Both the position numbers and the translations under genes were made by a program. A stretch of 8,895 nucleotides of DNA, taken from Bifidobacterium breve. GTDB lineage: Bacteria > Actinomycetota > Acidimicrobiia > Acidimicrobiales > Ilumatobacteraceae. The notes below the pieces were generated by a model. The model saw only the letters and a list, made by a program, of their open reading frames with translations. It searched no databases and had not been told where the DNA came from. The stretch lies in the NCBI GenBank assembly GCA_943325425.2, contig CALPPJ020000035.1, positions 1-8,895 of the forward strand, written 5' to 3'. Shown here piece by piece: positions 1 to 6,768 of this stretch; positions within the stretch are counted from its first letter, which is position 1; every line of letters begins with the position of its first letter.

Positions 1-825
1 AACAATCGTGGTTTCAACACCCGGCACGATCGTTGGCAAATTTGAAAGTGGTGCATCATCTTTGAATTCAACCTGTAGACACTCCCCTGGATCGCTGCCA
101 GGCGCATTGCCCAAGACCTCAATAATTGAATCCATTAGTACAACATTTCCAGCATCAACTGGGTGGATTCCGTCTTTCCACAACACTCCAGGAGCTTTCG
201 AAATTTCACGCCAATCCACGAGCCACACATTGTCACGTGTACGAACTTCTTCTTCAATGACTGCATTCACTTCTTGCATAAATGGCTTGTATTCCGTGGC
301 GGTCAGAATGATCACGGGTCGCGGGGCTAACTCATCGAGAATCTTGTCTAGATATTCCTTGTAGACATCCTGTTTCTTGCCATAGTTCGTACCGAGGAAA
401 AGAACCGCCGCATCAAAGCCTTGCGGCAACTTCTTCTTCACGATGCGCAAGCCCAAGTCAATGAAACGTCCTCGCTCTGCTTCAACAGCAACTTGCCAGC
501 CCATCGGAACCAGGCGATCACATGCCATATTGCTATAGCGACGAGAAACTGCAGCAAAAATAGAATCTCCGATCATCAACAGTCGCGGCCCATTTGAAAG
601 TTCGCCTACGGTGAGTGTCCGACTCTCAATAGGTGCCGAAGTCTCACTTGATGAATCCACAGCCGTTGTCGATACTTGGTCGGGCAAATTGCCAATGCCC
701 GCAACAGTTCCGTTCACTGCTGTTGTCGTCGCTCCATCAGAATCTGATGATCCACACGCGACCACAACTAACAGCAAAGCTCCAAGCACTGCACTTTGAG
801 ATAACTGTCGTCGAAGAAAGTTCAT
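1..825 (-). CDS. SGNH-family hydrolase/esterase lipoprotein (3' end beyond the left edge)
   Basis: An open frame of 275 codons starts at ATG 825-823 and reaches base 1 without a stop, so the C-terminus is missing. The N-terminus is a lipoprotein signal: Arg-Arg at residues 5-6, a hydrophobic core at 13-23, and a lipobox VVAC with the lipidated Cys at 24. A low-complexity Ser/Thr/Ala linker (about 25-75) follows. The SGNH domain spans about 80-240: block I GDSI with nucleophile Ser88, a Gly-containing block II near 119, block III GTN with Asn147, and block V DGIHP with Asp218 and His221. The VDW...DGIHP arrangement recalls the SGNH domains attached to OafA/OatA-type acyltransferases, so removal or transfer of O-acetyl groups on envelope glycans is a plausible role (inference). 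After 240 comes a Pro/Asp-rich tail. The start overlaps the mscL stop as ATGA (822-825), so translation is probably coupled. The fold call is firm; the substrate is unknown. Confidence 0.88.
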   Translation of the reverse strand, partial: MNFLRRQLSQSAVLGALLLVVVACGSSDSDGATTTAVNGTVAGIGNLPDQVSTTAVDSSSETSAPIESRTLTVGELSNGPRLLMIGDSIFAAVSRRYSNMACDRLVPMGWQVAVEAERGRFIDLGLRIVKKKLPQGFDAAVLFLGTNYGKKQDVYKEYLDKILDELAPRPVIILTATEYKPFMQEVNAVIEEEVRTRDNVWLVDWREISKAPGVLWKDGIHPVDAGNVVLMDSIIEVLGNAPGSDPGECLQVEFKDDAPLSNLPTIVPGVETTIV

Positions 826-1229
826 TGAGTAGTGCCCTGTTCGCGAATCGCCTTCAGTTCATCACGAATTGATGTGAGCAAAACGATGTCTGGTGTGGGA
901 GGTGCAACAGCTTCAGTTCCGGTGGCTTTGTTATATGCCTTCAGCAGCAAGAACAGCACGAACGAAATTGACAGAAAGGTCACCACCACTGTCAGAAACG
1001 CACCGAAACGAATTTCGGCGTCATTGATGTGCAATATGAGTGCGTTGTCAAAATTTGGAGTGCCGAAAGGGATCGCGACAATCGGCATAACGACTTCTTC
1101 GACCATTGACTTCACGAGGCCCGAGAAAGCTCCGCCCACAACAAAACCAACGGCAATCGCAAGCAGGTTGCCCTTATTGATGAAGTCGCGAAATTCTTTG
1201 AAAAGATTGGTTAACCGAAGGCTTTTCAT
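822..1229 (-). CDS. mscL: Large-conductance mechanosensitive channel MscL
   Basis: This is a 135-residue homologue of the homopentameric inner-membrane channel that opens under membrane tension to release solutes during hypo-osmotic shock. Visible features in order: an N-terminal amphipathic helix with the family's KEFRDF element (11-16), the KGN motif and glycine-rich pore helix TM1 (about 20-50, including GFVVGGAF), a short extracellular loop (54-73), TM2 (about 75-98), and a cytoplasmic helix LLTSIRDELK (117-126) that matches the conserved C-terminal bundle. Length is normal. The start carries about 8 more residues than the shortest homologues, but no other ATG lies before KEFRDF. The Asp usually found in RGNxxDLAVG is Ala24, and a Phe (29) sits at the position of E. 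coli Val23. There is no Shine-Dalgarno; TATTGT lies 9 bases upstream. The SGNH lipoprotein follows through a 4-base ATGA overlap. Confidence 0.95.
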   Translation of the reverse strand: MKSLRLTNLFKEFRDFINKGNLLAIAVGFVVGGAFSGLVKSMVEEVVMPIVAIPFGTPNFDNALILHINDAEIRFGAFLTVVVTFLSISFVLFLLLKAYNKATGTEAVAPPTPDIVLLTSIRDELKAIREQGTTQ

Positions 1230-1289
1230 AATGGGTCAACAATAGCCCTGTAAAACTCCAAGGAACCGAAATCGGTATTGTGGCAATCA
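1230..1289. promoter_or_regulatory. Divergent promoter region between mscL and the membrane-protein gene
   Basis: Sixty bases separate the two ATG starts. Each strand carries the same -10-like hexamer TATTGT: at 1239-1244 on the minus strand, 9 bases before mscL, and at 1276-1281 on the plus strand, 8 bases before ATG 1290. They form an ACAATA...TATTGT inverted pair. No convincing -35 box was found. A 10-base palindrome, CCGA-AA-TCGG at 1266-1275, directly abuts the plus-strand -10 and could be an operator half or chance. An AAGGA at 1260-1264 lies too far from either plus-strand start to be a good ribosome site. Leaderless transcripts are likely (inference). Confidence 0.5.
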
Positions 1290-2120
1290 ATGTCCGATAA
1301 CTTCCCCCTCACTCCTGAACTTCTAGTGGACCAAATTGATGCTCTACGTGTGCTCCGCGCCGATACTGACGAGGAAAAGGGTCGACTGCTTGAGCAAATT
1401 GGCGGCAAGGGTCTCGTCGAGCAAGAAATGGTGTCACAAATGTCGGCGATCAAGCCGCTGCTTCATCCTGATCGCTTTGAAGAAGCGCACCGCATCATGA
1501 TGCGCGGTATTGAAGTGCTTGACCGCAATGGTCCTCGTCCTGCCACAGTTCCAAATGTCGGGCCGCTGCGGCCAATCGCCCAGTGGTTGGTCCAGCAGGT
1601 CACGCGTTGGATTGTCAAGAGTCATCTCAATCGACTGACTGCACGAATCTGTGGGCTGTACGAAAAGCGTGAAGCGAACAGCGATTGGGGAACTCGCGAA
1701 CATGCCATGTTGCGACGAGCGCGGCTTGATGCACGACGCGTTCAAGCCAACTCAACCGGAAATGCTTTAGGTCTTCCCACGTTTCTTTTAGGTGGAGCTG
1801 CTCTCACATCAGTCGCGAGTGGGTTACAAAGTTTGACGAGATCCGCGATGGACTCAACCCTGGGAGTTTCAATTTTGGGGTTCATCGCTGTTTTCGTCTT
1901 GGGCGCTTTGTCTTGGGTTGCGCTCTACAGCGCTGGAGTCGCCCGGCGACGCATCCGGCTTTCTACTGATCAACCTATGAAAGCACTATGGGAAACAATT
2001 GGTGCAGCCGGTAAACCACCCCGTGACGAGAGCTACAACTTTGCGGTCTATGCAATCATCTTGTTGGTGTTGGCCTGGATTGTTATTCCACTCGCAATTT
2101 GGTTAGCAGTTACTGCGTAG
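1290..2120 (+). CDS. Unrecognised membrane protein with three C-terminal transmembrane helices
   Basis: I do not recognise this 276-residue protein. The N-terminal ~155 residues are soluble and highly charged. They include an acidic, helical start (10-50), a stretch 60-80 rich in His, Glu and Met, a Pro-rich turn (81-95), and a probable amphipathic helix (96-125) alternating Trp/Ile/Leu with Arg/Lys. A basic segment with many Arg (141-152) precedes the membrane part. Three hydrophobic segments follow at about 160-178, 190-216 and 250-274, the last nearly at the C-terminus. No signal peptide and no catalytic motif are visible. A TTG at 1278 would add four residues, but it lies inside the -10-like TATTGT (1276-1281), so ATG 1290 with a leaderless transcript is preferred. 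The gene diverges from mscL and its 3' end overlaps the MFS gene by 11 bases. A cytoplasmic adaptor or scaffold anchored in the membrane is one guess; function is unknown. Confidence 0.8.
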   Translation: MSDNFPLTPELLVDQIDALRVLRADTDEEKGRLLEQIGGKGLVEQEMVSQMSAIKPLLHPDRFEEAHRIMMRGIEVLDRNGPRPATVPNVGPLRPIAQWLVQQVTRWIVKSHLNRLTARICGLYEKREANSDWGTREHAMLRRARLDARRVQANSTGNALGLPTFLLGGAALTSVASGLQSLTRSAMDSTLGVSILGFIAVFVLGALSWVALYSAGVARRRIRLSTDQPMKALWETIGAAGKPPRDESYNFAVYAIILLVLAWIVIPLAIWLAVTA

Positions 2121-3396
2121 TTTCATCGCCGTGACCTTCAAGGTCTTCAAAGCGATCCACTCGACGAAGGGTCGGGAAAAATACTGAGAACAAAGCCACG
2201 ACTCCGAGTGTTGCGACACCACCACCCACTACTGCAGCCTTTGTACCAAATGCTTGAGCCGCTACTCCACTTTCGAAAGCGCCCAATTCGTTGCTAGCAC
2301 CAATGAACACGTTTTCTACGGCCATCACGCGTCCGCGTTTGTCATCTGGAGTCACCAGCGGAACCAACGTTCCGCGGATATACACGCTGATCATGTCTGA
2401 ACCAGACAAAAGAACTAGCGCCAGAAAAGCAACGATGTACGACGTTGTCAATCCCAATGCAACAGTCGCTGCGCCGAACAATCCAACCACAATCAAAAGT
2501 GTTCGTCCGACATTGCGTGTAACTGGGCGCGATGCCAAAAAGACTGCCATCACCGCGGCGCCAATACCAGGCGCCGCGCGTAACCAGCCATACGCAACGT
2601 CACCCACTTGCAACTGATCCTCTGCGATAGCCGGCAATAGAGCTACCGCACCACCAAATAGCACTGCAAAAAGATCTAGCGAAATCGCCGCCAGCAAAAT
2701 TGGAGTTCGGCGAATAAATCGCAACCCTTCAAGCGCCGTATACAACGAAACTTTCTCGGCTTTATCTTTCAAGGCTTGTCGTGTCTGCGGACGAACAAAC
2801 TTGATCGACAGCAAAAATGACACACCAATTCCGATCAATGCGGCTGATACGAAATACGCCACGCTTGGATCGACTGCATAGAGAAATCCGCCCGTTGCAG
2901 GCCCAATGATCGCCGCAGTTGTCCATGTTGCTGAATACATTGCAATGGTTCGTGGCAGTGCCCCATCGGGAGCGACCATCGGTGGAATTGATCGGATAGA
3001 TGGTGCAGCAAATGCCCGAGCGCAGCCAAAGATAAAAGCAATGACAAACAGTGGCCATACCGCAGTTGGTTTCGAGAGAGCGTAAATACCCAATGCAAGC
3101 GAACTCAAGAGTTCAAAACCGACCGCTATTCCACCCACAATTTTGCGATTAAATCGATCAGCGACTGAGCCAGTCACCAACACTAATAAGGCTGCAGGAA
3201 GAAACTCGGCGAGCCCCAGCAAGCCAATGTCTAGTTCGCGCCCAGTGATGTCATAAATCTGCTTACCAAGCACCGTTGCCTGCAACATCACCCCAGAAGA
3301 AGTAAAAACGCTCGATCCCAACAGGTTGCGAACTGGGCCGACCGTCAACAAATCGCGAGTACTTTCGGCAGGATTTCTTGGTTTTGTTGCTGACAC
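2110..3396 (-). CDS. MFS transporter, MFS_3/EntS-like exporter
   Basis: This 428-residue protein is a probable proton-driven exporter in the cytoplasmic membrane. It has the usual 12 hydrophobic segments in two halves, with a cytoplasmic loop around 200-230 (charged, KDKAEK). Motif A is clear between TM2 and TM3: GSVADRFNRK at 76-85, with Asp80 and Arg81. The N-terminal region (TVGPVRNLLGSSVF) and the C-terminal FFPTLRRVDRFEDL resemble the MFS_3 (PF05977) group, which includes the enterobactin exporter EntS and macrolide-type efflux proteins. Substrate cannot be deduced and no siderophore genes are nearby. The start is GTG 3396-3394; the next Met is at residue 37, inside TM1. The start is preceded by AGGGTGG (3404-3410), the only SD-like sequence at a leading gene in this window, although TAGGGT within it also fits a -10 nine bases from the start. 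The gene diverges from the amidase gene across 39 bases. Confidence 0.92.
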   Translation of the reverse strand: MSATKPRNPAESTRDLLTVGPVRNLLGSSVFTSSGVMLQATVLGKQIYDITGRELDIGLLGLAEFLPAALLVLVTGSVADRFNRKIVGGIAVGFELLSSLALGIYALSKPTAVWPLFVIAFIFGCARAFAAPSIRSIPPMVAPDGALPRTIAMYSATWTTAAIIGPATGGFLYAVDPSVAYFVSAALIGIGVSFLLSIKFVRPQTRQALKDKAEKVSLYTALEGLRFIRRTPILLAAISLDLFAVLFGGAVALLPAIAEDQLQVGDVAYGWLRAAPGIGAAVMAVFLASRPVTRNVGRTLLIVVGLFGAATVALGLTTSYIVAFLALVLLSGSDMISVYIRGTLVPLVTPDDKRGRVMAVENVFIGASNELGAFESGVAAQAFGTKAAVVGGGVATLGVVALFSVFFPTLRRVDRFEDLEGHGDETTQ

Positions 3397-3435
3397 AGAT
3401 CAACCACCCTAGCCAAATCTGCTAACAATCTAAGA
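3397..3435. promoter_or_regulatory. Divergent promoter region between the MFS and amidase genes
   Basis: Only 39 bases separate the GTG of the MFS gene from the ATG of the amidase gene, so promoters for both strands must overlap here or extend into the coding regions. On the plus strand, TAACAAT (3423-3429) ends 6 bases before the amidase ATG; no SD precedes that start. On the minus strand, AGGGTGG (3404-3410) can act as a ribosome site for the MFS gene, or TAGGGT (3406-3411) as a -10. No good -35 box or palindrome was found. Confidence 0.4.
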
Positions 3436-4875
3436 ATGACTTCACTCGCTGATGACACCCGCTGGCTTGATGCCACTGCACAAGCCGAACTCATCTCTTC
3501 AGGTGAAGTCTCTCCCGCCGAGATGGTCAACGCTGCGATTGAGCGTGTCGAGCGTTACGACTCCAAGCTCAACGCTTTGACATATCGCTGGTTTGAAGCT
3601 GCACGACAACTCGCCGCGAGCAATGTTCTTCCCGACGGTCCGTTTCGCGGTGTCCCGTATCTTTTGAAAGATCTCTACGCAGCCGAGGCTGGTAAACCAC
3701 TCAGTAATGGCAGCAAGGCGTACAAAGCTGCTAACTACGTTTCAACTGAAGACACCACTCTCGTCGCTCGTTACAAAGCTGCCGGGTTGATTTCAATCGG
3801 TCGCAGTAACAGTCCAGAATTCGGAAGTGTTCCCGTTACCGAGCCAGAAGCATGGGGACCAACGCGTAATCCCTGGGATCTCACTCGCACTTCAGGCGGA
3901 TCAAGTGGTGGCTCGGCATCGGCAGTTGCCGCTGGCATTGTTCCAATCGCTCATGCCAGTGATGGCGGTGGATCAATTCGTATTCCGGCGGCTTGTTGTG
4001 GACTTGTCGGACTCAAAGTTTCGCAAGGTCGAATTTCAATGGGGCCTTACCGCGACGAAAGTAACCTTGGTGTTGAGCACTGCGTGAGCCGAACAGTTCG
4101 CGACTCGGCACGCCTCCTTGATGCAACACATGGTCCTGGAATCGGTGATGTGATCATCGCTCCAACACCACGTCGCCCATTTATTGAAGAAGTTGGCGCC
4201 GACCCAGGTCGCTTACGCATCGGCATGCTCGACTTCAATCCACGCGGAGGCGATGTTCATGCTGACTGTGTTGAGGGTGTGCACAAGACAGCAAAGTTGT
4301 TGGAGTCACTTGGCCACCACGTTGAACCTAGTTTCCCAGACATCTTCTCTGACAATGAGATAGGTCGAGCCTTCAGCATGTTGTGGAGCACCAACATGGG
4401 CACCGCAATTCGTCGATTCAGCGATGCACTCGGTCGAGAGATGACCCCCGACGATATTGAAGCCATGAACTGGGCACAAGCCGAATTTGCTAAAGGCGTT
4501 AATGGCGTTGACTTCTCGTTGGCACAAGCAAGTTCAGTCCTTTTCCGTCGCGCCATTCAGTCATGGTGGACACAAGGCTGGGATTTGCTACTCACACCAA
4601 CCCTCGCTGCACCGCCACTGCTGATTGGTTCAATGCCCAACAATCCGGCGCGTCCGATGACGCCACTGATGACTGCCGGTGCATGGGTTTCGTTTACATC
4701 ACAGTTCAATATCAGTGGCCAACCCGCAATCAGTCTGCCACTGCACCGCACTGCCGACGGGTTGCCGATTGGAATGCAACTCGTCGCCGCTTATGGTCGT
4801 GAAGACGTGTTGATTCGCGTGGCATCACAACTCGAGCAAGCCGCACCTTGGGCGCACCTCACTCCAAATCTCTAA
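3436..4875 (+). CDS. Amidase-signature hydrolase (NylA-like)
   Basis: This 479-residue protein, a normal length, belongs to the amidase signature family (PF01425), which hydrolyses carboxamides to acid plus amine or ammonia through a Ser-cisSer-Lys triad. Residues seen: Lys78 in PYLLKDLY, cis-Ser156 in the glycine/serine signature TSGGSSGGSA (152-161), and nucleophile Ser180 in SDGGGSIR (175-182). As I recall, 6-aminohexanoate-cyclic-dimer hydrolase NylA uses K72/S150/S174, the same spacing throughout. The HASDGGGSIRIPA context also fits that branch better than GatA, and no gatB or gatC is present. No signal peptide is seen, so it is likely cytoplasmic. The natural substrate could be a cyclic or linear amide; nylon-oligomer activity should not be assumed. 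No SD precedes ATG 3436, which suggests a leaderless transcript. The stop overlaps the convergent DUF952 gene by 4 bases. Confidence 0.94.
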   Translation: MTSLADDTRWLDATAQAELISSGEVSPAEMVNAAIERVERYDSKLNALTYRWFEAARQLAASNVLPDGPFRGVPYLLKDLYAAEAGKPLSNGSKAYKAANYVSTEDTTLVARYKAAGLISIGRSNSPEFGSVPVTEPEAWGPTRNPWDLTRTSGGSSGGSASAVAAGIVPIAHASDGGGSIRIPAACCGLVGLKVSQGRISMGPYRDESNLGVEHCVSRTVRDSARLLDATHGPGIGDVIIAPTPRRPFIEEVGADPGRLRIGMLDFNPRGGDVHADCVEGVHKTAKLLESLGHHVEPSFPDIFSDNEIGRAFSMLWSTNMGTAIRRFSDALGREMTPDDIEAMNWAQAEFAKGVNGVDFSLAQASSVLFRRAIQSWWTQGWDLLLTPTLAAPPLLIGSMPNNPARPMTPLMTAGAWVSFTSQFNISGQPAISLPLHRTADGLPIGMQLVAAYGREDVLIRVASQLEQAAPWAHLTPNL

Positions 4876-5186
4876 GCAATCGGCCGTTCGTTAATAACTG
4901 CAGCTATGTCAATGCAACCATAGATGTGCGGGAAAGCTTCGGGTGCCGCGCCTAATTGCTCGACAACAACTTTGCTCGTCAATTTCGTTTCATCAATTTC
5001 GAGCAGGACTAATTCGCTGTCAGCAAGATCGCTATAAAAGCGATCGCGAACGCCCTTCCACTGACTCTCGTAACTGCAGTGGGTGTAGCCCTCATCGGCC
5101 ACCGAGATTCCACGCGTTGACCAGGGATAGTTACTGCTTAATTTGGCCTGTTCCCAGTCGGCACGAATTGCGAGATGCAAGATCAT
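4872..5186 (-). CDS. DUF952 family protein
   Basis: This 104-residue single-domain protein matches DUF952 (PF06108) from end to end. It begins with MILHLA followed by Asp-Trp (9-10), has the family's GYTHCS motif (33-38) and a central ERF-like segment (RDRFYSD, 47-53), then a strand LVLLEID (59-65), and ends with FPHIYGCI near 85-92. Most members I recall have YGP at the last motif; here the Pro is Cys91. Function is not established. I recall the family being grouped with the ADP-ribosyltransferase-like fold, but I cannot confirm this or point to an intact catalytic triad. The start ATG (5186-5184) overlaps the SDR stop as ATGA, so it is probably translated by re-initiation after the SDR and shares its promoter. 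It is likely a cytosolic protein acting with or beside the SDR. Confidence 0.85.
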   Translation of the reverse strand: MILHLAIRADWEQAKLSSNYPWSTRGISVADEGYTHCSYESQWKGVRDRFYSDLADSELVLLEIDETKLTSKVVVEQLGAAPEAFPHIYGCIDIAAVINERPIA

Positions 5187-5974
5187 CGAGCGGTCCAGCC
5201 ACCATCAACAACGACGTGCTGACCAATCATAAATGAAGCCGCATCGCTCGCAAGCAAAAGAAGCGCACCATCTAATTCATGCAATTCACCCATACGCGGA
5301 AGTGGCGAATTTGAACGCATGAAATTCATACTTGATTCATCGTCCATGCCTTGGGTCATTTCTGAAGGGAACCAACCTGGACAAATTGCATTCACTCGAA
5401 TACCTCGGCGAGCCCATTGCATACCGAGTTCGCGAGTCAGGTTGATGACTGCACCCTTTGATGCACAGTAATGAGCTTGTTTGATTGGCGCTGAACCAAC
5501 AAGACCCAAGATTGAAGCGATATTGACAATGTTTCCGCTGCCAGCTTCTTTCATATAAGGCGCACACAACTTTGAGAGATGCCAAATTGCCGTGACGTTG
5601 ATTTCCATAGCCGTGCGGAAGGTGTCAAGATCTTCGTCTTCGACAGCAACTTTGTGGCCGACTCCAGCATTGTTGATCAAAATTCGTGGCGGGCCAACTT
5701 GACGCACGGTTTCGGCGACTAAACGTTCGCGATCTTCGGCCAAACTCAGGTCAACGGCAATCGCGATTGAACCTGGAAGTTCCTTGACTAATGCTTCAAG
5801 GCGATCAAGGCGACGGGCAGCCAAAACAACTGTCGCGCCAACAGCGTGCAGTGTGCGAGCGAATTGAACCCCAAGACCTGACGATGCACCAGTGACGATG
5901 GCAACACGGCCATCCAGTCGAAAAGCGTTCAAAGGATTGGCGGCGTTATTTGTTGCTGATTCGGCAGTTGACAT
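5183..5974 (-). CDS. Classical short-chain dehydrogenase/reductase
   Basis: This 263-residue NAD(P)-dependent oxidoreductase is probably a cytosolic alcohol dehydrogenase or ketoreductase. It shows the full classical SDR set: TGASSGLG for cofactor binding (28-35), VDL (74-76), NNAG (101-104), catalytic Asn126, Ser154 and Tyr169-x-x-x-Lys173, then PG (199-200) and the C-terminal VVVDGGW (254-260) typical of FabG-like enzymes. Arg53-Arg54 after the second strand suggest NADP(H). A Ser/Asn/Ala-rich stretch of about 15 residues precedes the domain. The frame stays open upstream to 6187, but that part covers the divergent hydrolase gene and reads as low-quality sequence. ATG 5974-5972 is chosen because the domain begins soon after and TAACCT lies 7 bases upstream (leaderless). 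The DUF952 gene follows through ATGA. Substrate is unknown. Confidence 0.94.
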   Translation of the reverse strand: MSTAESATNNAANPLNAFRLDGRVAIVTGASSGLGVQFARTLHAVGATVVLAARRLDRLEALVKELPGSIAIAVDLSLAEDRERLVAETVRQVGPPRILINNAGVGHKVAVEDEDLDTFRTAMEINVTAIWHLSKLCAPYMKEAGSGNIVNIASILGLVGSAPIKQAHYCASKGAVINLTRELGMQWARRGIRVNAICPGWFPSEMTQGMDDESSMNFMRSNSPLPRMGELHELDGALLLLASDAASFMIGQHVVVDGGWTAR

Positions 5975-6036
5975 GCCAGCAAGGTTACGGGCACTCGGCG
6001 CATCCTTCCCATTTGAGGCGTTGTCTGTGGCACGAT
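5975..6036. promoter_or_regulatory. Divergent promoter region between the SDR and alpha/beta-hydrolase units
   Basis: Sixty-two bases lie between the two starts. On the minus strand, TAACCT (5982-5987) sits 7 bases before the SDR ATG, where a leaderless -10 would be. On the plus strand, CACGAT (6031-6036) is an imperfect -10 six bases before the second ATG (6043), with TTGAGG at 6013-6018 upstream at an unsuitably short spacing. No SD is visible for either gene. Shared control of the two divergent pairs is possible but no operator is evident. Confidence 0.4.
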
Positions 6037-6768
6037 ATGCAGATGACCTCACCTCGACATTTGGTTTTAGTTCATGGCGCCTGGCATGGAGCATGGTGTT
6101 TTGGTGCGCTACAGGCCGAACTTGATCGTCGTGGAATTGCGAGTCTGGCCATTGACCTCCCCGGTCACGGTGCCTCACCATTGCCACTCACCGATTTTTA
6201 CGGTGATGCGCAATGTGTCGCCGATGTTCTCGTTTCACTTCATGCCCGTGGAGTTGACGATGTTGTACTCGTGGGACACAGTTACGGCGGAGCCGTCATT
6301 TCTCAAGCTGCATCTTCAAGTCCGACCGTTTCGCACCTCGTCTATCTAGCGGCCTTTGCACCAGAATCTGGTCAAAGCGTGATGTCACAACTGATGGGCA
6401 TGCCGCGTCACGACACCGCACTTGGTGGCGCGATGGTGGTCATTGACGATGCGAATACAACCATCAATCCCGCGCTAGCCCAAGAAGCCTTTTATGGTTG
6501 TTGCGATAGCGGCGTGATAGCTGCATCTATCGCTCGCCTGTCACCTCAACCTATGGTGACCATGACACAAGAAGTCACCGGATCGCCCCGGGATTCAATT
6601 TCGTCAACATATGTGTTGTGCTCACAAGACCAGGCAGTACATCCTGAACATCAAAAAATCATGTCGCAACTTTGCGAAAACGTAGTCACACTTGATACTG
6701 ACCACTCGCCGTTCGTTTCCATGGTCAAAGAAACTGCCGACATTCTTGAACGGATTGCCAATTCATGA
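6037..6768 (+). CDS. Alpha/beta hydrolase, methylesterase/hydroxynitrile-lyase-like
   Basis: This 243-residue alpha/beta-hydrolase-fold enzyme (Abhydrolase_6 type) is probably a cytosolic carboxylesterase. It has the oxyanion segment HGAWHGAW (13-20), DLPGHG (40-45), nucleophile elbow GHSYGG with Ser82 (80-85), acid Asp198 in CSQDQAV, and His223 in TDHSPF. The combination of HGAWHGAW, GHSYGG and SQDQAV with a DHSPF histidine resembles plant methylesterases and hydroxynitrile lyases (SABP2/MES, HNL) and bacterial EstC-like esterases. Substrates are likely small esters (inference). An upstream frame to 5950 is rejected because it lies antisense to the SDR N-terminus. Two ATGs, 6037 and 6043, are possible; the second is favoured slightly by CACGAT ending 6 bases before it and would remove two residues. 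The stop overlaps the LLM oxidoreductase start as ATGA (6765-6768). Confidence 0.92.
   Translation: MQMTSPRHLVLVHGAWHGAWCFGALQAELDRRGIASLAIDLPGHGASPLPLTDFYGDAQCVADVLVSLHARGVDDVVLVGHSYGGAVISQAASSSPTVSHLVYLAAFAPESGQSVMSQLMGMPRHDTALGGAMVVIDDANTTINPALAQEAFYGCCDSGVIAASIARLSPQPMVTMTQEVTGSPRDSISSTYVLCSQDQAVHPEHQKIMSQLCENVVTLDTDHSPFVSMVKETADILERIANS

Noticed and set aside
601..780. Small plus-strand open frames rich in Thr/Val/Ala
   Set aside because: They are antisense to the lipoprotein linker, whose low complexity creates open frames on the opposite strand.
832..1245. 137-codon plus-strand open frame
   Set aside because: It lies antisense to mscL, which has unmistakable family motifs, and its translation is Ser/Thr/Arg-rich without any domain.
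1278..1289. TTG start giving four more residues to the membrane protein
   Set aside because: The TTG lies within the TATTGT -10-like box, and ATG 1290 sits 8 bases behind it.
1434..1745. 103-codon minus-strand open frame
   Set aside because: Shadow of the membrane-protein gene; Cys/Ser/Arg-rich with no recognisable domain and no promoter.
5950..6036. N-terminal extension of the alpha/beta hydrolase by 29 residues
   Set aside because: It is antisense to the SDR N-terminus and carries no fold element; the hydrolase domain begins right after ATG 6037/6043.
5975..6187. N-terminal extension of the SDR by 71 residues
   Set aside because: It covers the divergent hydrolase start and its oxyanion motif; the SDR domain needs no extension, and a -10-like TAACCT precedes ATG 5974.
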